Shown: one piece after another, positions 24,655 to 36,445 of the stretch
Layout: the number at the start of each line of letters is the position of its first letter
Position numbering within the stretch: the stretch's first letter is position 1
NCBI RefSeq assembly: GCF_964355755.1
Contig: NC_092671.1
Location: 23,393,070-23,457,069, forward strand
Source of the DNA: Antedon mediterranea
Taxonomy: Eukaryota > Echinodermata > Crinoidea > Comatulida > Antedonidae
Reading direction: 5' to 3'
DNA length: 64,000 nucleotides
The notes under the pieces: model-generated
The model's database searches: none
What the model saw: the letters and a program-made list of their open reading frames with translations, nothing else
Told to the model about the DNA's origin: nothing
Translations under genes and position numbers: made by a program

Positions 24655-24909
24655 ATAACCTGTAAATATGTTGTCTAATAAATATATTGTTGATATGGCA
24701 TGATAAATATAGCATACATTGTCTTAATTTCTATCTAATTCGTTGTGCAGTACTGTAGGCTACTACAGTATTCAAAGTTATTCTAAATCGTTATTAATAA
24801 AATAACCTGTAAATATGTTGTATAATAAATATATTGTTGATATTGCATAATAAATATAGCGTACATTGTCTTAATTTCTACTACTTCGTGTGCAGTACCG
24901 TATGCTACT
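24655..24909. repeat. Tandem duplication of ~145 bp; second copy holds a transposon
   Basis: 24653-24797 and 24798-24909 continuing at 26327-26370 are copies: both carry AATAACCTGTAAATATGTTG, TACATTGTCTTAATTTCTA, GTGCAGTAC and, after the break, CTACTACAGTATTCAAAGTT. The first copy is an empty target site and the second is filled by the element at 24910-26326. Confidence 0.85.
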
Positions 24910-26326
24910 CAGAGGTCCCAACTTGGGAAAGTTCATTCGCAGGAGATTTTGTCGTGAACCACATTCAATTCGTCGGGGCGTCGAAAGTCAACGTGCGGGG
25001 AATCGAAAATCAACATGCGTGTCGTTTACGTCTCCTAATTAACTAAATATGTTACATATACAGTATATACAATATTTACACATAAGTTGGTTTAATTTTT
25101 ACATAGGTTTATCCATCATTATTTTTACATTCTTATTTTTTTTATGGACACATCCTCAGTACAAAGAATTTATAAAATATATATACTGTATTTTAACTAA
25201 AATTCAGTATATAAAATAATTTAACTTAATTACATAATGTACAATATTTACACATGATAGTATTGCCCAATAGAATTTACTTTTTAGGCACAGGCCTAGC
25301 ATAGGGCTTCTACTAGGCCCTAGCTAGCTACCATTTTAAAGCCCAAAAACAATCGAAATAAACTATTCCGAATCCGTCTTATGCTACATTACGCGAGTTA
25401 ACATATTATTTCAGATGAAAAACATTGAGTTTTATATTGTTTTATCCATACGTAATTACACTGGCATTAAAGATATAACATTAAAATGTAGGCCGTTTAT
25501 GAGCTATTTCGCCGATTTCTTATCGCTGGGAAATTCCCCACCATCGATCGATCGAGGAGTAGGCCTAGGCTAGAATAGAATAGAGGCCGAACGGGTGGAT
25601 TATTGCAATATAAATAACAAGTTTGAACAAAAGAGCTTACGACAATCTTAGGTAAATTTTTATTAAACGTAGGCCTACTTGCTTGGCGAATCCATATGCC
25701 TTTTAAATCATTTTAACATGTTCGTATTATCGGATCGTACAATAAAACCAAATAAAACACCGCCTCAACAACCTCGTGCGATGTGTGTGATCTGTTGTTC
25801 TTTGCAGCGGATCAACATTGGTAGAGTCCATTAATTATCAGGGTGTTTAAAAATGTAATAACTATTAAAAACGTGTCTCAACCACTGTGTAATCAAAGCG
25901 TTTATTTAGTTAAAACTTGAATCCTTCCAAAATTGATAATCGCGTATTCCGGTTACCACGTGATTGATTCACGGTTGGTTGCACGCTTCTTTTTTTTTCT
26001 ATGTCCGGCGTGTAGTACCGTGCATGTTTATATTATTGTTACGGTTTAACAAAGGCAGTGCATACAAATAAAAATACAATAATAGACCACGGAAACTGCA
26101 TGAATAGACATTGTTTCAACATCCTGCCTCACTTTTGTATTGACTATTGTTGACCTGGGCTGAGCCTGGGTGTAACCGTAAATCAATTTGGCCAAAAATA
26201 TGGGGAAATTTGAAAATGCGGTAAAAAAATCAAAATGCGGTAGAAAACGTCGAGATAGCGGTAGCGCGGCAGATGGGTACTAAAAGCGGTAGACTACCGC
26301 GAGTAGCGGTAGACTTGGGACCCCTG
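24910..26326. mobile_element. CAGRGGTCCCAA-ended DNA element, complete copy 2
   Basis: Starts CAGAGGTCCCAACTTGGG and ends CTTGGGACCCCTG, so the termini are short inverted repeats (CAG-R-GGTCCCAA). It is flanked by GCTACT on both sides (24904-24909, 26327-26332); the adjacent unfilled duplicate has a single GCTACT, so the target duplication is 6 bp. 1,417 bp, no ORF. AGCGGTAGAC-type repeats lie near the right end. A 6-bp duplication is unusual and is reported for few superfamilies (for example IS3EU, Dada); assignment not possible here. Confidence 0.8.
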
Positions 26327-26334
26327 GCTACTAC

Positions 26335-26980
26335 AGTATTCAAAGTTATTCTACATCGTTATTAATATTAAATTTGGGAGACAACCACAAAGGCCGGCTC
26401 AATTGACGAGTCTAACCACGTCGGACTCAGAATTTCCGATCGGCACCATTTTTTTAATTGTCCAAAATAAAAAAAATTCAAAATAATAGTATTTTTTATG
26501 TGTAAATCGAAGAATTTATGGGGCGTTGGAAAACGATTACTCGCTTCCTGGACAATGAGCATGCAAGGACAATTGAGATTTAAGACAAAGCTTTTAATTT
26601 GAGTTGCTATCATGCATAGTAGAGGTACAGTACATTCAATTTGTACATGCCAAATCGTGACCACTCAAGCCGAACGAAAAACAAATACCTAATGTTTTCA
26701 TGTGGGCATAGGGAGATCATTATTATGCTAGTAAACAAATTGAAAAATACACCGATGACAAAGCTTAGTAGCCTTCACAAAATAAATGCAAAATCAATAT
26801 ATTCCTTGTTTAATAAGTATAAATTAAATATTAATACAACTAGGCATTTGTGCAACGAAAAAATGGCCAATGATTTATTTCAACAATAACGAAGGTGGTC
26901 CATCCAGCCGAAGCCGATCATTAGGGACTCTCACAACAATACAATATGACGAGACATATAACGTGTACGGTAACAATAAA
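26335..26980. other. No gene supported
   Basis: An 82-codon + strand ORF (26641-26889) and an overlapping 98-codon minus ORF exist, but neither resembles a known family. The + ORF is Lys/Asn-rich, as random AT-rich frames are. The rest is non-coding. Confidence 0.4.
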
Positions 26981-26982
26981 AA

Positions 26983-29900
26983 CTAGATTTGAACTCGTCA
27001 CTTTGACTAGTTCGGGTTATCCGCGCAAACGCAACCATGCACATACTTAACCATATGAACCTCGACAATTATTATGCCATCCTATGACATGAAATAAATA
27101 TGTTTACAGTGCTGAATTGTACCTATTATGTAGCATATATCATATTACAGTGTTTTACAGAATAAACTGTATGTTATATACAGTGTAGCATAGACGAAAT
27201 TACGAGACCCATCTTTTAAATCCAATTATTAACACAATGACGTCATCAAATTGACATATAAAGATAACAATTTTAGAAGATAATTATCTAAATAATTACA
27301 TTATTGCAAATTTGAAGAATGTTGGGCACGTCAAATTGAGATGCGCTCTCGTTTAAACGCAATGAACTTTTACGCAAGAGATGAAAATACCACTTTTTGA
27401 ACTCAACTAGCCATATGATGACGTCACAACATCTGATTGGCAAAATATTCACATGAATTCGTATCTACAATCAAATAGCTTCCAGAAAACGTATTAATCA
27501 TGATTATCACTTTTTATTCTAAACGAGCTATAACAGATTGAAATTTACTGTAATGATGAAAATAAGTGACCCACGTTATGCACGCTTTTAATCATGATGA
27601 CGTCATCACAATTTTAAAAATGTTAAATCATGCAAAAGATAATTGATTGACCAAGACAATATAAAAAACGGAGGGAAATGGAATAAGGATAAGTGCAAAT
27701 GCGCTCAATTAAATGTGATGAGCTATGACGAAAAAGACAAAAATCCTATATTTTATATTCGAGTGGCCATATGATGACGTCACAATGTCCAGTTAGCCAT
27801 ATTGATCCATGATCCGATATCTACAACTCATCAACATCCAGAATATGTAATTAAAAAAAAGTTCACCGTGTAGTTTAGAATCTATGACTGTTTAAAAAAA
27901 GGCTTAATTTTGGCGAATTTTTTAACTTTTTCATCAAAAACGCCCACAAATTGTCCAATTCGACGTGCTCGTATGACGTGATTTTAAATCGAAATTGTTA
28001 GACAGTTGGTCAAATTACTAGAAAAGACTGGAAAAACATAAATCACGCGAAAAAAAAGGTTTTTAGCGCTACGTGCGCACAGTGCGCGTAAAAATATGCG
28101 CTCACGTGGGAATTTTTTACATGCTTAAAATGACATGAAATGCGTAGAAAGTTGATTAGAAATTGATTTTGCGCATTCCGAAATTTTAAACGTGCGTGCG
28201 TAACTTTTTGTGAAACATGCCATTTTTAAGCCATAGAAAGTTTGCTCTTGATATGACTTAAATTTTCACCAAGCGTCAATATAAAATGACTTTTGGTTTT
28301 TAATCTATGATCAATCATTGAAAGTCATAAAATTGCGCGTAACTTACGCTACGCGACTCTAAAGTAAAAAAACGAAATGTCCTGCACTTCTACAGTTGAA
28401 GGTCAATCTTCTGAAAAAATTATACGATGTAATGTTGATAAGAATTTGAGATACACGTGACACAAAATTCTGGGAAAGAAAGAAGAACTAGACATGAAAC
28501 TCGTCACTTTGACGAGTTAGTTATCCGCACAACAAACGCCACGCGCACGTCATACGTTGGAATTTTGCACACGGAAAAAGATTATGACATTATGACCTGA
28601 ACTGAAGAATATTATATGCTGTTAGTGCTGAATTCTGTCAATTTTGTGTCATATAGTATATACAGTGCAAACGGTATAATCTGTATACATGTTACATACA
28701 GTGTAGAATAGGTGAAATTACGGGTCCCCCCGTTTATACTTATTTTTAACACGGCTTTGGTATCAAAATGAAACACTAAGATAGCAATTTCGGAAGGAAA
28801 TTATCTCAGCAACAACATATTAACGTGTGGAAGAAATTTGAATACGTAAAATATAGATGCGCGCCCTTTTAAATGTGATGAACTATTACGCAAAATATGA
28901 AAATACGACTTTTTTTATTCAACTGGCCATATGATGACGTTACAACATCCGATTGGCAAAATGTTTACATGAATTCGTATCTACAATCCAATAGCTTCCA
29001 GAAAACGTTTTAATCATGATTATCACGTTTTATTCTGACGAGCTATAACAGATTGAAATTTACTGTAAAGATGAAAATAAGTGACCCACGTTATTTTCAT
29101 TTTTAGACATGATGACGTCATAAAAATTAAAATATTTTAACTCATGCGAAAGATAGTTGATTGACCTAGATAATATAAAAATCGGGGTGAAAATGGAAAA
29201 CAGATAATTGGAGATGCGCTCTATTAAATGTGATGAGCTATGATCAAAGATACAAAAATTCTATTTTTTATATTCGCATGGCCATACGATGACGTCACAA
29301 TGTCCGGTAAGCCGTATTGATGCATGATACATGATCTACAACTCATCATCTTCCAAACTACGTAATAAAAATAACTTTTACCGTTTAGTTTAGAAACTAC
29401 GACTGTTTAAAAAAAGGTATAATTTTGACAAATTTTGACCAATTTTTGAACTTTTTCATCAAAAACGCACATAAATTATCCAATTCGACGTGCCCGTATG
29501 ACGTAATTTGAAGTCGAAATTGTTTAAAAGTTGGTAAAATTACTAGAAAAGGCTGAAAAAACATAAATCACGCGAAAAAATCTGTTTTTAACGGTACGTG
29601 TGCTCCGCGCGCGTAAAAATTTGCGCGCGCCTGGGAATTTTTGACATTCTCAAAATGACATGAAACGCGTAGAAAGTTGATTAGAAATTAATTTTGCGCA
29701 TTTTGAAATTTTAAATGCGCGTACGCGCGTAACTTTTTGTAAAACACGCATTTTTTTTTCAACAAAAAGTTAGCGCATGATATAAATTAAACTTTTGCAA
29801 AGTTTCAATTTAAAATGTTATTTGGTTTTTGACCTATGTTAAATATGTGAAATTCATAAAATCGCGCGTAAGTCATGTTGCGCAACTCTGACATAATTCA

Positions 29901-30132
29901 AAAATAGGAGGTGCACAACTTCACGTGAATGCCCTCATGCTGACAAAGTTATAACATGTTATGTTTACAAGTTTTTGAGATACGTGAGACACAAAAATGG
30001 GGGAGAAGGAAAAAAAAAAGTAACAGGACAGTTACAAGGAGTTATCCGCTCAATGCGGATAACTAATAAGATAGAAAAAAAAAAAAAAGATCCTTACAAT
30101 AACAAGGGGTTATCCGCCAAGTGCGGATAACC
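26983..30132 (-). mobile_element. Tandem Helitron-like copies (two units)
   Basis: Two ~1.5-kb units follow each other: 26983-28487 and 28488-~30064. Both contain, in order, the 3' hairpin, TTATCCGC beside it, GATGACGTCA blocks, GATGCGCTC, CACATGAATTCGTATCTACA or TACATGAATTCGTATCTACA, CGTAACTTTTTGTG/AAA and a GAGATACGTGA-like end. On the minus strand each 3' end is a hairpin (AACTCGTCActtTGACGAGTT at 28498-28518; a slightly decayed one at 26991-27012), then CTAG (28488-28491; 26983-26986). At the 5' side stand two palindromes, AGTTATCCGC-n5-GCGGATAACT (30040-30064) and GGTTATCCGC-n5-GCGGATAACC (30108-30132). Non-autonomous: no Rep/helicase. Confidence 0.75.
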
Positions 30133-30246
30133 AATTAAATTAAAATAAATAGAATTTATAAACAAAATAAAAAGGACAAAACATATAGAATCAAACATTA
30201 AATGAATTAAATTAAATGACCACCAGTCATCTTTTTAACTAAATAA

Positions 30247-30997
30247 GGGCGCGTTTATACAACACGCTATTACACGCATATTCTACACGCCTACGAGAAG
30301 TGTGTTGTATAACAACAAAGAGATTCCGTGTAATGAGATTTTAATTGCAAAAAAGGCTACTTGGCTGAATCCTAAAATTTGGTGGATTCCCGGTCGCCGT
30401 TACCGTGTTGGAAGTGTCGTCAGGGTATATTTTGACCTCTCGTTAAAACAGGTCGTAATATCAATCATGTCATGCGACGTTGCTAACAAGATTGGGCCCA
30501 TTTATTGCTGCTTCGCTGCCAGCAATCATCTTCCTACCATGTCTTCCGCCTAGCCTAGTGGGGCCAACTCGTAGTGGTAGTAGGCCTCTATCATTTCCCT
30601 CTCCAAACAGAATAAAAAATAACATCGCAAAAATGGCATCTTCTTCCATAGTGTATAGATGAAACAATGAAACCCTTAAAATAACTTTTATTAATTTAAA
30701 TGAACCGAGAACAAAATAAACACAATGCAAACGTGAACGAATACAATAATGAAAATGGTAAAAACCCGCGCGAATACATCGGAAAGCGAGGAGGCGACGA
30801 TCAGCTCCGCCAATTCAAGCGATCAACGATTTGACCTTTTATCCTAGCATGCACTGCGTGTTGATGAAACTTCCGGTACAACACGGTGTCGTGATTTCTA
30901 GTATAACAGCAAACGTTAAGGTGGGTTGACCTTGGTCCGAACAACACGCTAAAAATTAAAGCCGTGTTCAAATTTAGGGTGTTGTATAAACACGACC
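30247..30997. mobile_element. Non-autonomous PIF/Harbinger element
   Basis: Left end GGGCGCGTTTATACAACACG and right end, reverse complemented, GGTCGTGTTTATACAACACC, flanked on both sides by TAA (30244-30246, 30998-31000). A 3-bp TWA duplication with GGGC-starting TIRs is the signature of PIF/Harbinger. It is 751 bp; the ORFs inside are overlapping and unrecognised, so it is probably a MITE. Confidence 0.8.
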
Positions 30998-31000
30998 TAA

Positions 31001-31860
31001 GATTACCGACCGGCAGAATTTGGAGTAAAAACATGTGAGCGCTGTGATAAAAGAGGATATCGCGTGACCAACATCTAGGTACTTGTTTACCCAATAATTA
31101 TTGGCCCGCAATCTATGAGCGCGCGAACACCGACGGCCAGCCGATCATTCGCTGCTGCTATTTTTAGAAGACCTTGTTTTTAACGATCGGCTACTGTAGA
31201 CGTTCGCTAATGCATTTAGAAGAGAAATGTGATAGTTCACCGGTAGCGTGGCACATCATGTTGCTATTGTCTGAACTTCCTATTGATATTTTTAGTCGAC
31301 TTATGTAAAAGAAAGCGACTAAAACACATTACAGGCCCCTGTTTATTATTAATATTAGATTATTTATTGAGGTTATGAACTTATAAACATTTTAGAATGA
31401 TGCTTGAGATCAGCATCCCCGGAATACAATTCAGCTACAAACTCTCTTAAAAGGCAAACTGAAACGAATTGTTTGAACCTTGTTTGTGATGACTCATCGT
31501 TAAACGCAGTGTCAAACGACGTTACAAGAAGCGATTTGCAACGACGTTAAAGGATTCGTAAAAATCAGTCAAGCATGTTAGTGGGCCGAACTATATACAA
31601 GCTATGCATATTGTCCATTTTCCAAACGGTCTGACGATTTTAGAATTTTCACGCTAACGTTAAAAAAACACGCTTTATCAGTTTGAAAACATTTGGACAT
31701 GACGCCTAACTCGGTTAGCCATCTTGTCCTATTCTAACGCATTGATTTTACACCACTTTTTCGTACAGTACATCCCAATAAATTTCGTTTTTATATAATA
31801 TATAAGTTAAAATAACTATAGTGAGGCATTTAATGAATAGGTAAACTGCCTTAAAATGTG
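31001..31860. other. No gene recognised
   Basis: Non-coding in all frames. Part (31690-31735) resembles the inverse of 16200-16260. 31740-31860 is AT-rich and probably belongs to the 3' flank of the Penelope-like element. Confidence 0.35.
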
Positions 31861-32835
31861 ACATGTTTCGAGAAACTGTTCTCATCATCAGAACAGAAAA
31901 CAACACCTAGAGTACTTATATACCAATAGGATAGGTTGTATGTAAATAAGGAAGTAATTAGCATGATAAAACAACAAGGAACGTAGGCAACAAACAATCA
32001 TATGGCAAGCGTGAAACCTAAGTTATAGATTTGTTTGTTCAAGGAAGGTTTACTCCACGTGATGTGGAGGGCTTTGAAAGCGGAATCTGCAGAATCCAGA
32101 ACGGTGTAAGCATTCCGCATTAGCGAGGGCCTTACACCGTTCTGAATCTTGCAGATGTTGAAAAATGTAAGAAGCCTTGTCCCTGAAATGTTCACGCACC
32201 CACATTGGTAACCGTCTATTGGTTTCACCAATATACATGGAATTACATTACATCTAACTAACTCCTTTGCAATATTAACGTGTAATTTTATCGATTCTTT
32301 GTTGTGCGCATTTGGCAAACTGTAAGTAGGGTAATTTAAAATAAAAAACCTTGTTTTGTTCAATAATCGACTCAACTGACGCAACATTGCAAGGAGAGAG
32401 AACATATTAAGATATCTGTAAATATTGTCATTAATTATACTGAGTGGAAAACAGTTTTTACTTAAAATGATTTTAAGAGTTTGTTAAAGCTAGACCAGGA
32501 ATTACTCAATTTGTAAACTCTGTCAATCAAAGTACGAACAAGCCCAATTTTGTAAGAAAAGGAAGTAAAACTGAAAAAATTAATGAGGAGACCCGTGAAG
32601 ATAGACTTTCTGAAGACCGAAGTTACGACAGAAGAACCATTCTTGTTTAAAATTATATCTAAATATCTAAAAATGGAAGACGATGGCCAATCTCATATTC
32701 AATTGTGAACTTTGTGTTAGGGTGCTGATCGTTAATAAAGTCAAAGAAAGTATTTGCATCATCTTTTGTATTGCATAAACAAAAAATGTCATCAATATTA
32801 TGACGATAAAACATGACCGAAGCTGGCGATAGTAA
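31861..32835 (-). mobile_element. 5'-truncated Penelope-like element (RT + GIY-YIG)
   Basis: Minus strand, in order: a Penelope-type RT core (FYRHNIDDIFCLCNTKDDAN at ~32815-32750, with Y-R-x-x-D-D in place of the usual YVDD, then KFTIEYEIGHRLPFLD); a post-RT segment (GLVRTLIDRVYKLSNSWSSF at ~32550-32490, typical of the family); and a GIY-YIG endonuclease (MYIGETNRRLPMWVREHF at ~32238-32185, then CKALANAECL). Frameshifts separate the parts. After coding, CTGATGATGAGAACAGTTTC leads into the 3' region. Penelope-like elements prime reverse transcription at nicks made by the GIY-YIG domain. The N-terminal part is missing, and the copy is dead. Confidence 0.8.
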
Positions 32836-32879
32836 CTACATTAGCTGGGAGGCAATTTTCGTTTCTACATTATCTGTTG

Positions 32880-33075
32880 ACCTTCTACATTAGCGGTTGT
32901 AACTTTTTTGAAAACTTTCATTGCGACTAAATGGGTCTGAGATCATTGTTACACTCTATCACAGATTTCTTTGGGATGGGGATTTTACACAATTTCTTCC
33001 ATTCATTAGAATATTTGGGAGCAACCCATCAGGCCCATATGATTTGTTTTCTTTAGCTTTCTAAAGTGTGAACGA
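32880..33075 (-). mobile_element. Small LINE RT fragment
   Basis: Across two minus-strand frames one reads K-x-x-ENKSYGPDGLLPNILMNG, matching the K-S-x-G-x-D-G-(I/L)-x-P motif that opens LINE reverse transcriptases. Very short and frameshifted. Confidence 0.4.
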
Positions 33076-33229
33076 ACAACATATTCACCAACGCTACTGT
33101 ATAATCATGAACTTGCTCTACCTCAAAATAATTCCTTAGTCTATCAAACTACTTTTTTCTGTAGAGATGTGTACTCGTCAAATCTGCTATATAATTTATT
33201 TAGTTGATTAGTGTATTTAGCGAGTTGTT

Positions 33230-33360
33230 AAATCACTGTATCAACTACGCAACCCCCTCTTTTGTGTACCGCCGTGGCTGGATCTAAAAATAACATACCG
33301 GTATGCCAAATTTAAACAGTGTTTAGTTTCAGCAGCTGGTCAACCGCATCGTTGAAGTTT
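33230..33360. repeat. Repeat shared with 61190-61315
   Basis: Both carry CAACTACGCAACC or AAACTACGCAACC, CCTCTTTTGTGTACCGCC and GGATCTA, then diverge, rejoining at a CAACCG(C/T)ATCG block. Same orientation. Type unknown. Confidence 0.6.
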
Positions 33361-33599
33361 GAATTATTTACACCTATCCTTTCCACAGAATAAAATTTCG
33401 TAAATCACGGTTTGGATCAGTGGCCATTGATATCAATGCTTTGTACTGTATGTTCGAGTTTGAATCTGCGAAATATGTAAATAATAAGTATCATGGCTTA
33501 AAGAAAAAAATTTAAACTAGACCACAATGTAATGCAAAATATCAATATACAATTAGAGTTTATCAAAATGAATGAAATCTACTATAGAAGGTATGAAAA

Positions 33600-33760
33600 A
33601 CAAAAATCAATTGCAAAAACCATTTTTCTATGCTTTGTATGAATGGTGCGTGCACAAAATGCCTAAAAATGTAACATTTTGAAATGCTCAAAATTACCTG
33701 AAATGTACGCGAAATTGATTAATAAATTAATTTTGCGCATTTAAAATTTTGAAATACATT
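33600..33760. repeat. Helitron-array fragment
   Basis: AATTGATTAATAAATTAATTTTGCGCATTTAAAATTTTGAAAT and neighbours (quoted here in pieces: GAAATTGATTAATAAATTAA, TTTTGCGCATTT) match the block at 28110-28190 and 29650-29720. Confidence 0.5.
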
Positions 33761-33964
33761 TTGGTTTGGTTTGTTTTATTTGCATCTCAAAATACATCAC
33801 ATGGTAAAACACATGATTTCACAAAATCAAGTTAAAAGTTATTCTACTAAAAATATATCATACATAATTACAATTAATTTTAAAATTTTCCTTCATTTTT
33901 TTACTGAATATCTTTTATTTGTACTTAACTACAATTTAAAAATACAATTTAAATAAGTAAAAAA

Positions 33965-35135
33965 AAAATCTGACTTTTAGATTCAAGGAAAGCCCATGAA
34001 AGTCCTGGTTATAGGACTTATTTCTAATTGGGGTCCTTAAAAAAATAAAATAAATAATAAAATTTAAACAGAAGAAAAAAAAATAATATAAATAGCAAAA
34101 TGTACAAACAATAAAACAGCAAACAGAACAATAGATATTTTATATAGCTTCTATTATTATTATTATTATTAATATTATTATTATTATTTTTATCGTCATA
34201 ATTATTATGTATGTAGTGCTTTGTCTTTAGATGTTTCTTAACGTTTAATTTAAAACAGTAGATTGTCGGGTTACTTTTAATTGGTTGGGGCAAAGCGTTC
34301 CAATCCTTGATAGACTTGTAGAAGAAGAATGTATTTGATGATTTAGAGGGAATTCTAAAATTAAATGAACTATTTCTAGTGTTATAGTTGTGGAAATGAA
34401 CAATCAATGGAAGTTGTAATGCATGTATTGTGGACTGCTATTGTGAAAAACTTTATCTTAAAAACTTTGCTCGATCATCAACATTAAAAAATCCTAACAA
34501 ATTCAACTCGTTTTGACCGACGTGAGTCCGAGAGCCTTTCTTATTAATGAATCTAACTACTTTGTTTTGAACAATTTGAAGTTTATGTTGATATTTCTTG
34601 GATATACCAACATACCACGATGAAGATGAATAGTCAAAAAGACATTTGATTACAATTAAAATTAAGATAATCAGATTGTCTGTAGAGAAACTTTAACCTA
34701 GTATTAGCTTTCTGACAGTTGAAGCAATGGTGTCCCCAGATACATTATTGACTCGATCAACACCTAGATATTTTACTGACTGTTTTCCAAAAATAGAGTA
34801 ATCCAAAGTTTTAATTTAAATTTATCAATTTGCTTAAGTCTTCTATTGGTACCAAGTAATATACACTCAGTTTTACCCATATGCAATGATAGCTTATTTT
34901 CAATAAGCCAGTTATTACAACTATTTAAGTTAGTTGTTATTTATTTTTAATTATCAAAGGGTCTTTATCAGCATAAAGGTCCTGTCATCAGCATATAGCA
35001 TAAGTTTACATTAAAAATCCACTCCGATAGATATGTCATTAATTATATTAAAAACAACAGTGGACCCAGTATACTCCCCTGGGGAGCACCACAATCAATT
35101 ACCATTGACATGAACAACTTGGCTTCTATCACTTA
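33965..35135 (-). mobile_element. Host LINE of the nested stack, 3' third
   Basis: Minus strand, continuing from the segment at 37666-37781: SDRSQVVHVNG, then after a small frameshift DCGAPQGSILGPLLFLI, a decayed catalytic region (~35010-34960), KLSLHMGKTECILLG-like sequence at ~34900-34850 and a C-terminal part at 34407-34024 (HNYNTRNSSFNF, FYKSIKDWNALPQPIKSN). The 3' untranslated region contains GGACCCCAATTAGAAATAAG and AGTCCTATAACCAGGACT. The element is a CR1/Daphne-like LINE of about 3.0 kb once both insertions are removed. Confidence 0.8.
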
Positions 35136-35441
35136 GGCCCTGTTTCTGCTGCCAACTAAATACCGTATATTATACGGTATTTTTTTAATACCGTATATAT
35201 AAGGTATATTTTTGGCAGCAGAAACTGCGCTCATAAAAAATATACCGTATTTTGTATACCGTATTTTCTCCACAAAATTTGTGGATAACATACGGTATTT
35301 ACAAATTTATACCGTATTTTTTGTACCCGTTTCTGCTGCCTATAAAAATACCGTATTTTTTTTTTACATGACAAAAGGTCAACATTCGTGTTTTTATTTT
35401 CTGTCCCTGTACACACGTGTATAGATATATTCGGCGAAAAT

Positions 35442-35480
35442 GTGGAGCGAAGACGTCACAGTTTTACTAAATAAATGTGT
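35442..35480 (+). pseudogene. Harbinger Myb-like ORF, N-terminal fragment
   Basis: Reads MWSEDVTVLLNKC from an ATG, matching the start of the SANT/Myb/MADF-like DNA-binding protein encoded by PIF/Harbinger transposons (W-S-x-x...L). It runs into LINE sequence and a stop. The remainder is at 37247-37425. Confidence 0.6.
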
Positions 35481-36445
35481 GTGGGGAAGCTAAAATGTCT
35501 GGCCAAGTCGCCACAGAGAACCCAGTATTCGTCGACCATGTACATAGACTGTTTGAGGAAATTTGGAGAACGAAAGAAGTACCAAGTGATTGGGGACTGT
35601 CCAAATTAACAACCATTTTGAAAAAAAAAGGCAGTCCACTTGATCCATCAATGTATAGAGGAATATCAATTGGGTCTACATTTTCAAAGATACTTATGGT
35701 TATCATTCTTTCACGTTTTTCCATCTTTTATGAAAGTCAACTTCTATGCACACAGTTTGGATTCAGGTCCAACAGAGGGTGCAATGATGCTATATATGTA
35801 ATCAAGCAGATCCAGGAAATTGCATATCGCTCAAATCGCAAACTCTATACATGCTTCATTGATTTAACAGCAGCATTCGACCATGTGAATCGTAATCTTC
35901 TTTTCCTAAGCGTTCGTAATAGGTTTCACTTAAACCAGTCTACTACTATGATTGACATTATACAATCACTGTACAGCTCAACGAAAGCATACCTTGCTGA
36001 CGACGATCCGAGTGATGATAAGTTCGAAACATCTTCTGGGGTGCGACAGGGTGGTATTGAGAGTACCAGCATGTTTAACCAATATTTTGATTACGTTATT
36101 AGAGTGTTCAAACAACGCTGTAAAGATGCTAGTTTGGATGGCCTAATGATACAATACCTAATTCCTATTGAAGCTACAAATCGTGCTCAAAGATGTAAAG
36201 CACCATCAAGGGGCATCTATGACGACTTTGAAAGTGGCTATGCTGACGACTTTGCTGTAAGCTCCTGGTCACAAGAAGAACTGCAAACCATTGTGAACAT
36301 CTTGAATAAAGTTTGTCTGGAATTTGGTCTAAGAATTAGTGCCCCCAAAACAGAAACCATTATACTGTATGGAACTGGAAAGAGGAAGTTGAAGAATACC
36401 CAAGATGCATCATACAAATTGGCGGCGTACACATTAACAACGTAA
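35477..36445 (+). pseudogene. RT ORF, 5' frame
   Basis: 322 codons open without a stop, covering RT blocks 1 to 6, with the catalytic Asp pair in GYADDF intact. It leaves the conserved frame at about 36380, and its last ~20 codons are out-of-frame. The conserved reading continues in frame 1 to 37062. Retained openness of both halves suggests recent inactivation by a single indel. Confidence 0.75.

Larger units (their letters stand above)
21085..24660 (+). pseudogene. Decayed four-exon BEN-like gene
   Basis: Exons with good splice signals: 21085-21253 (starts MSESYYLVKWLQPRKDK; ends with Y-K-A-E-V-I-E), 21447-21862 (acidic, repetitive; V-V-V-T/S-D repeats), 22086-22238 (KQDTTVQRLLEGLTCLLEQS, helical) and 24291-24660. 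Phases 1/1/1 join correctly. Exon 4 starts with a coiled-coil-like stretch (TRLTTLEKEVAMLKR) and ends GGLKPLPEAKMLAIF...FPNSTITEENAIKEA, which resembles the C-terminal half of BEN domains (DNA/protein-binding modules found in transposon and poxvirus-related proteins). Damage: a stop and frameshifts in exon 2, and a 16-bp tandem duplication in exon 4. Intron 3 contains a LINE (22404-24130). It is divergently arranged with the DDE-like gene, so I infer it is the second gene of the same DNA transposon. Confidence 0.5.

Noticed and set aside
26641-26889. 82-codon hypothetical protein
   Set aside because: No motif, AT-driven composition, no splice or homology support.
30302-30730. Overlapping ORFs within the 30.2-kb Harbinger MITE
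   Set aside because: Overlap on both strands in a short element without transposase motifs; not coding.
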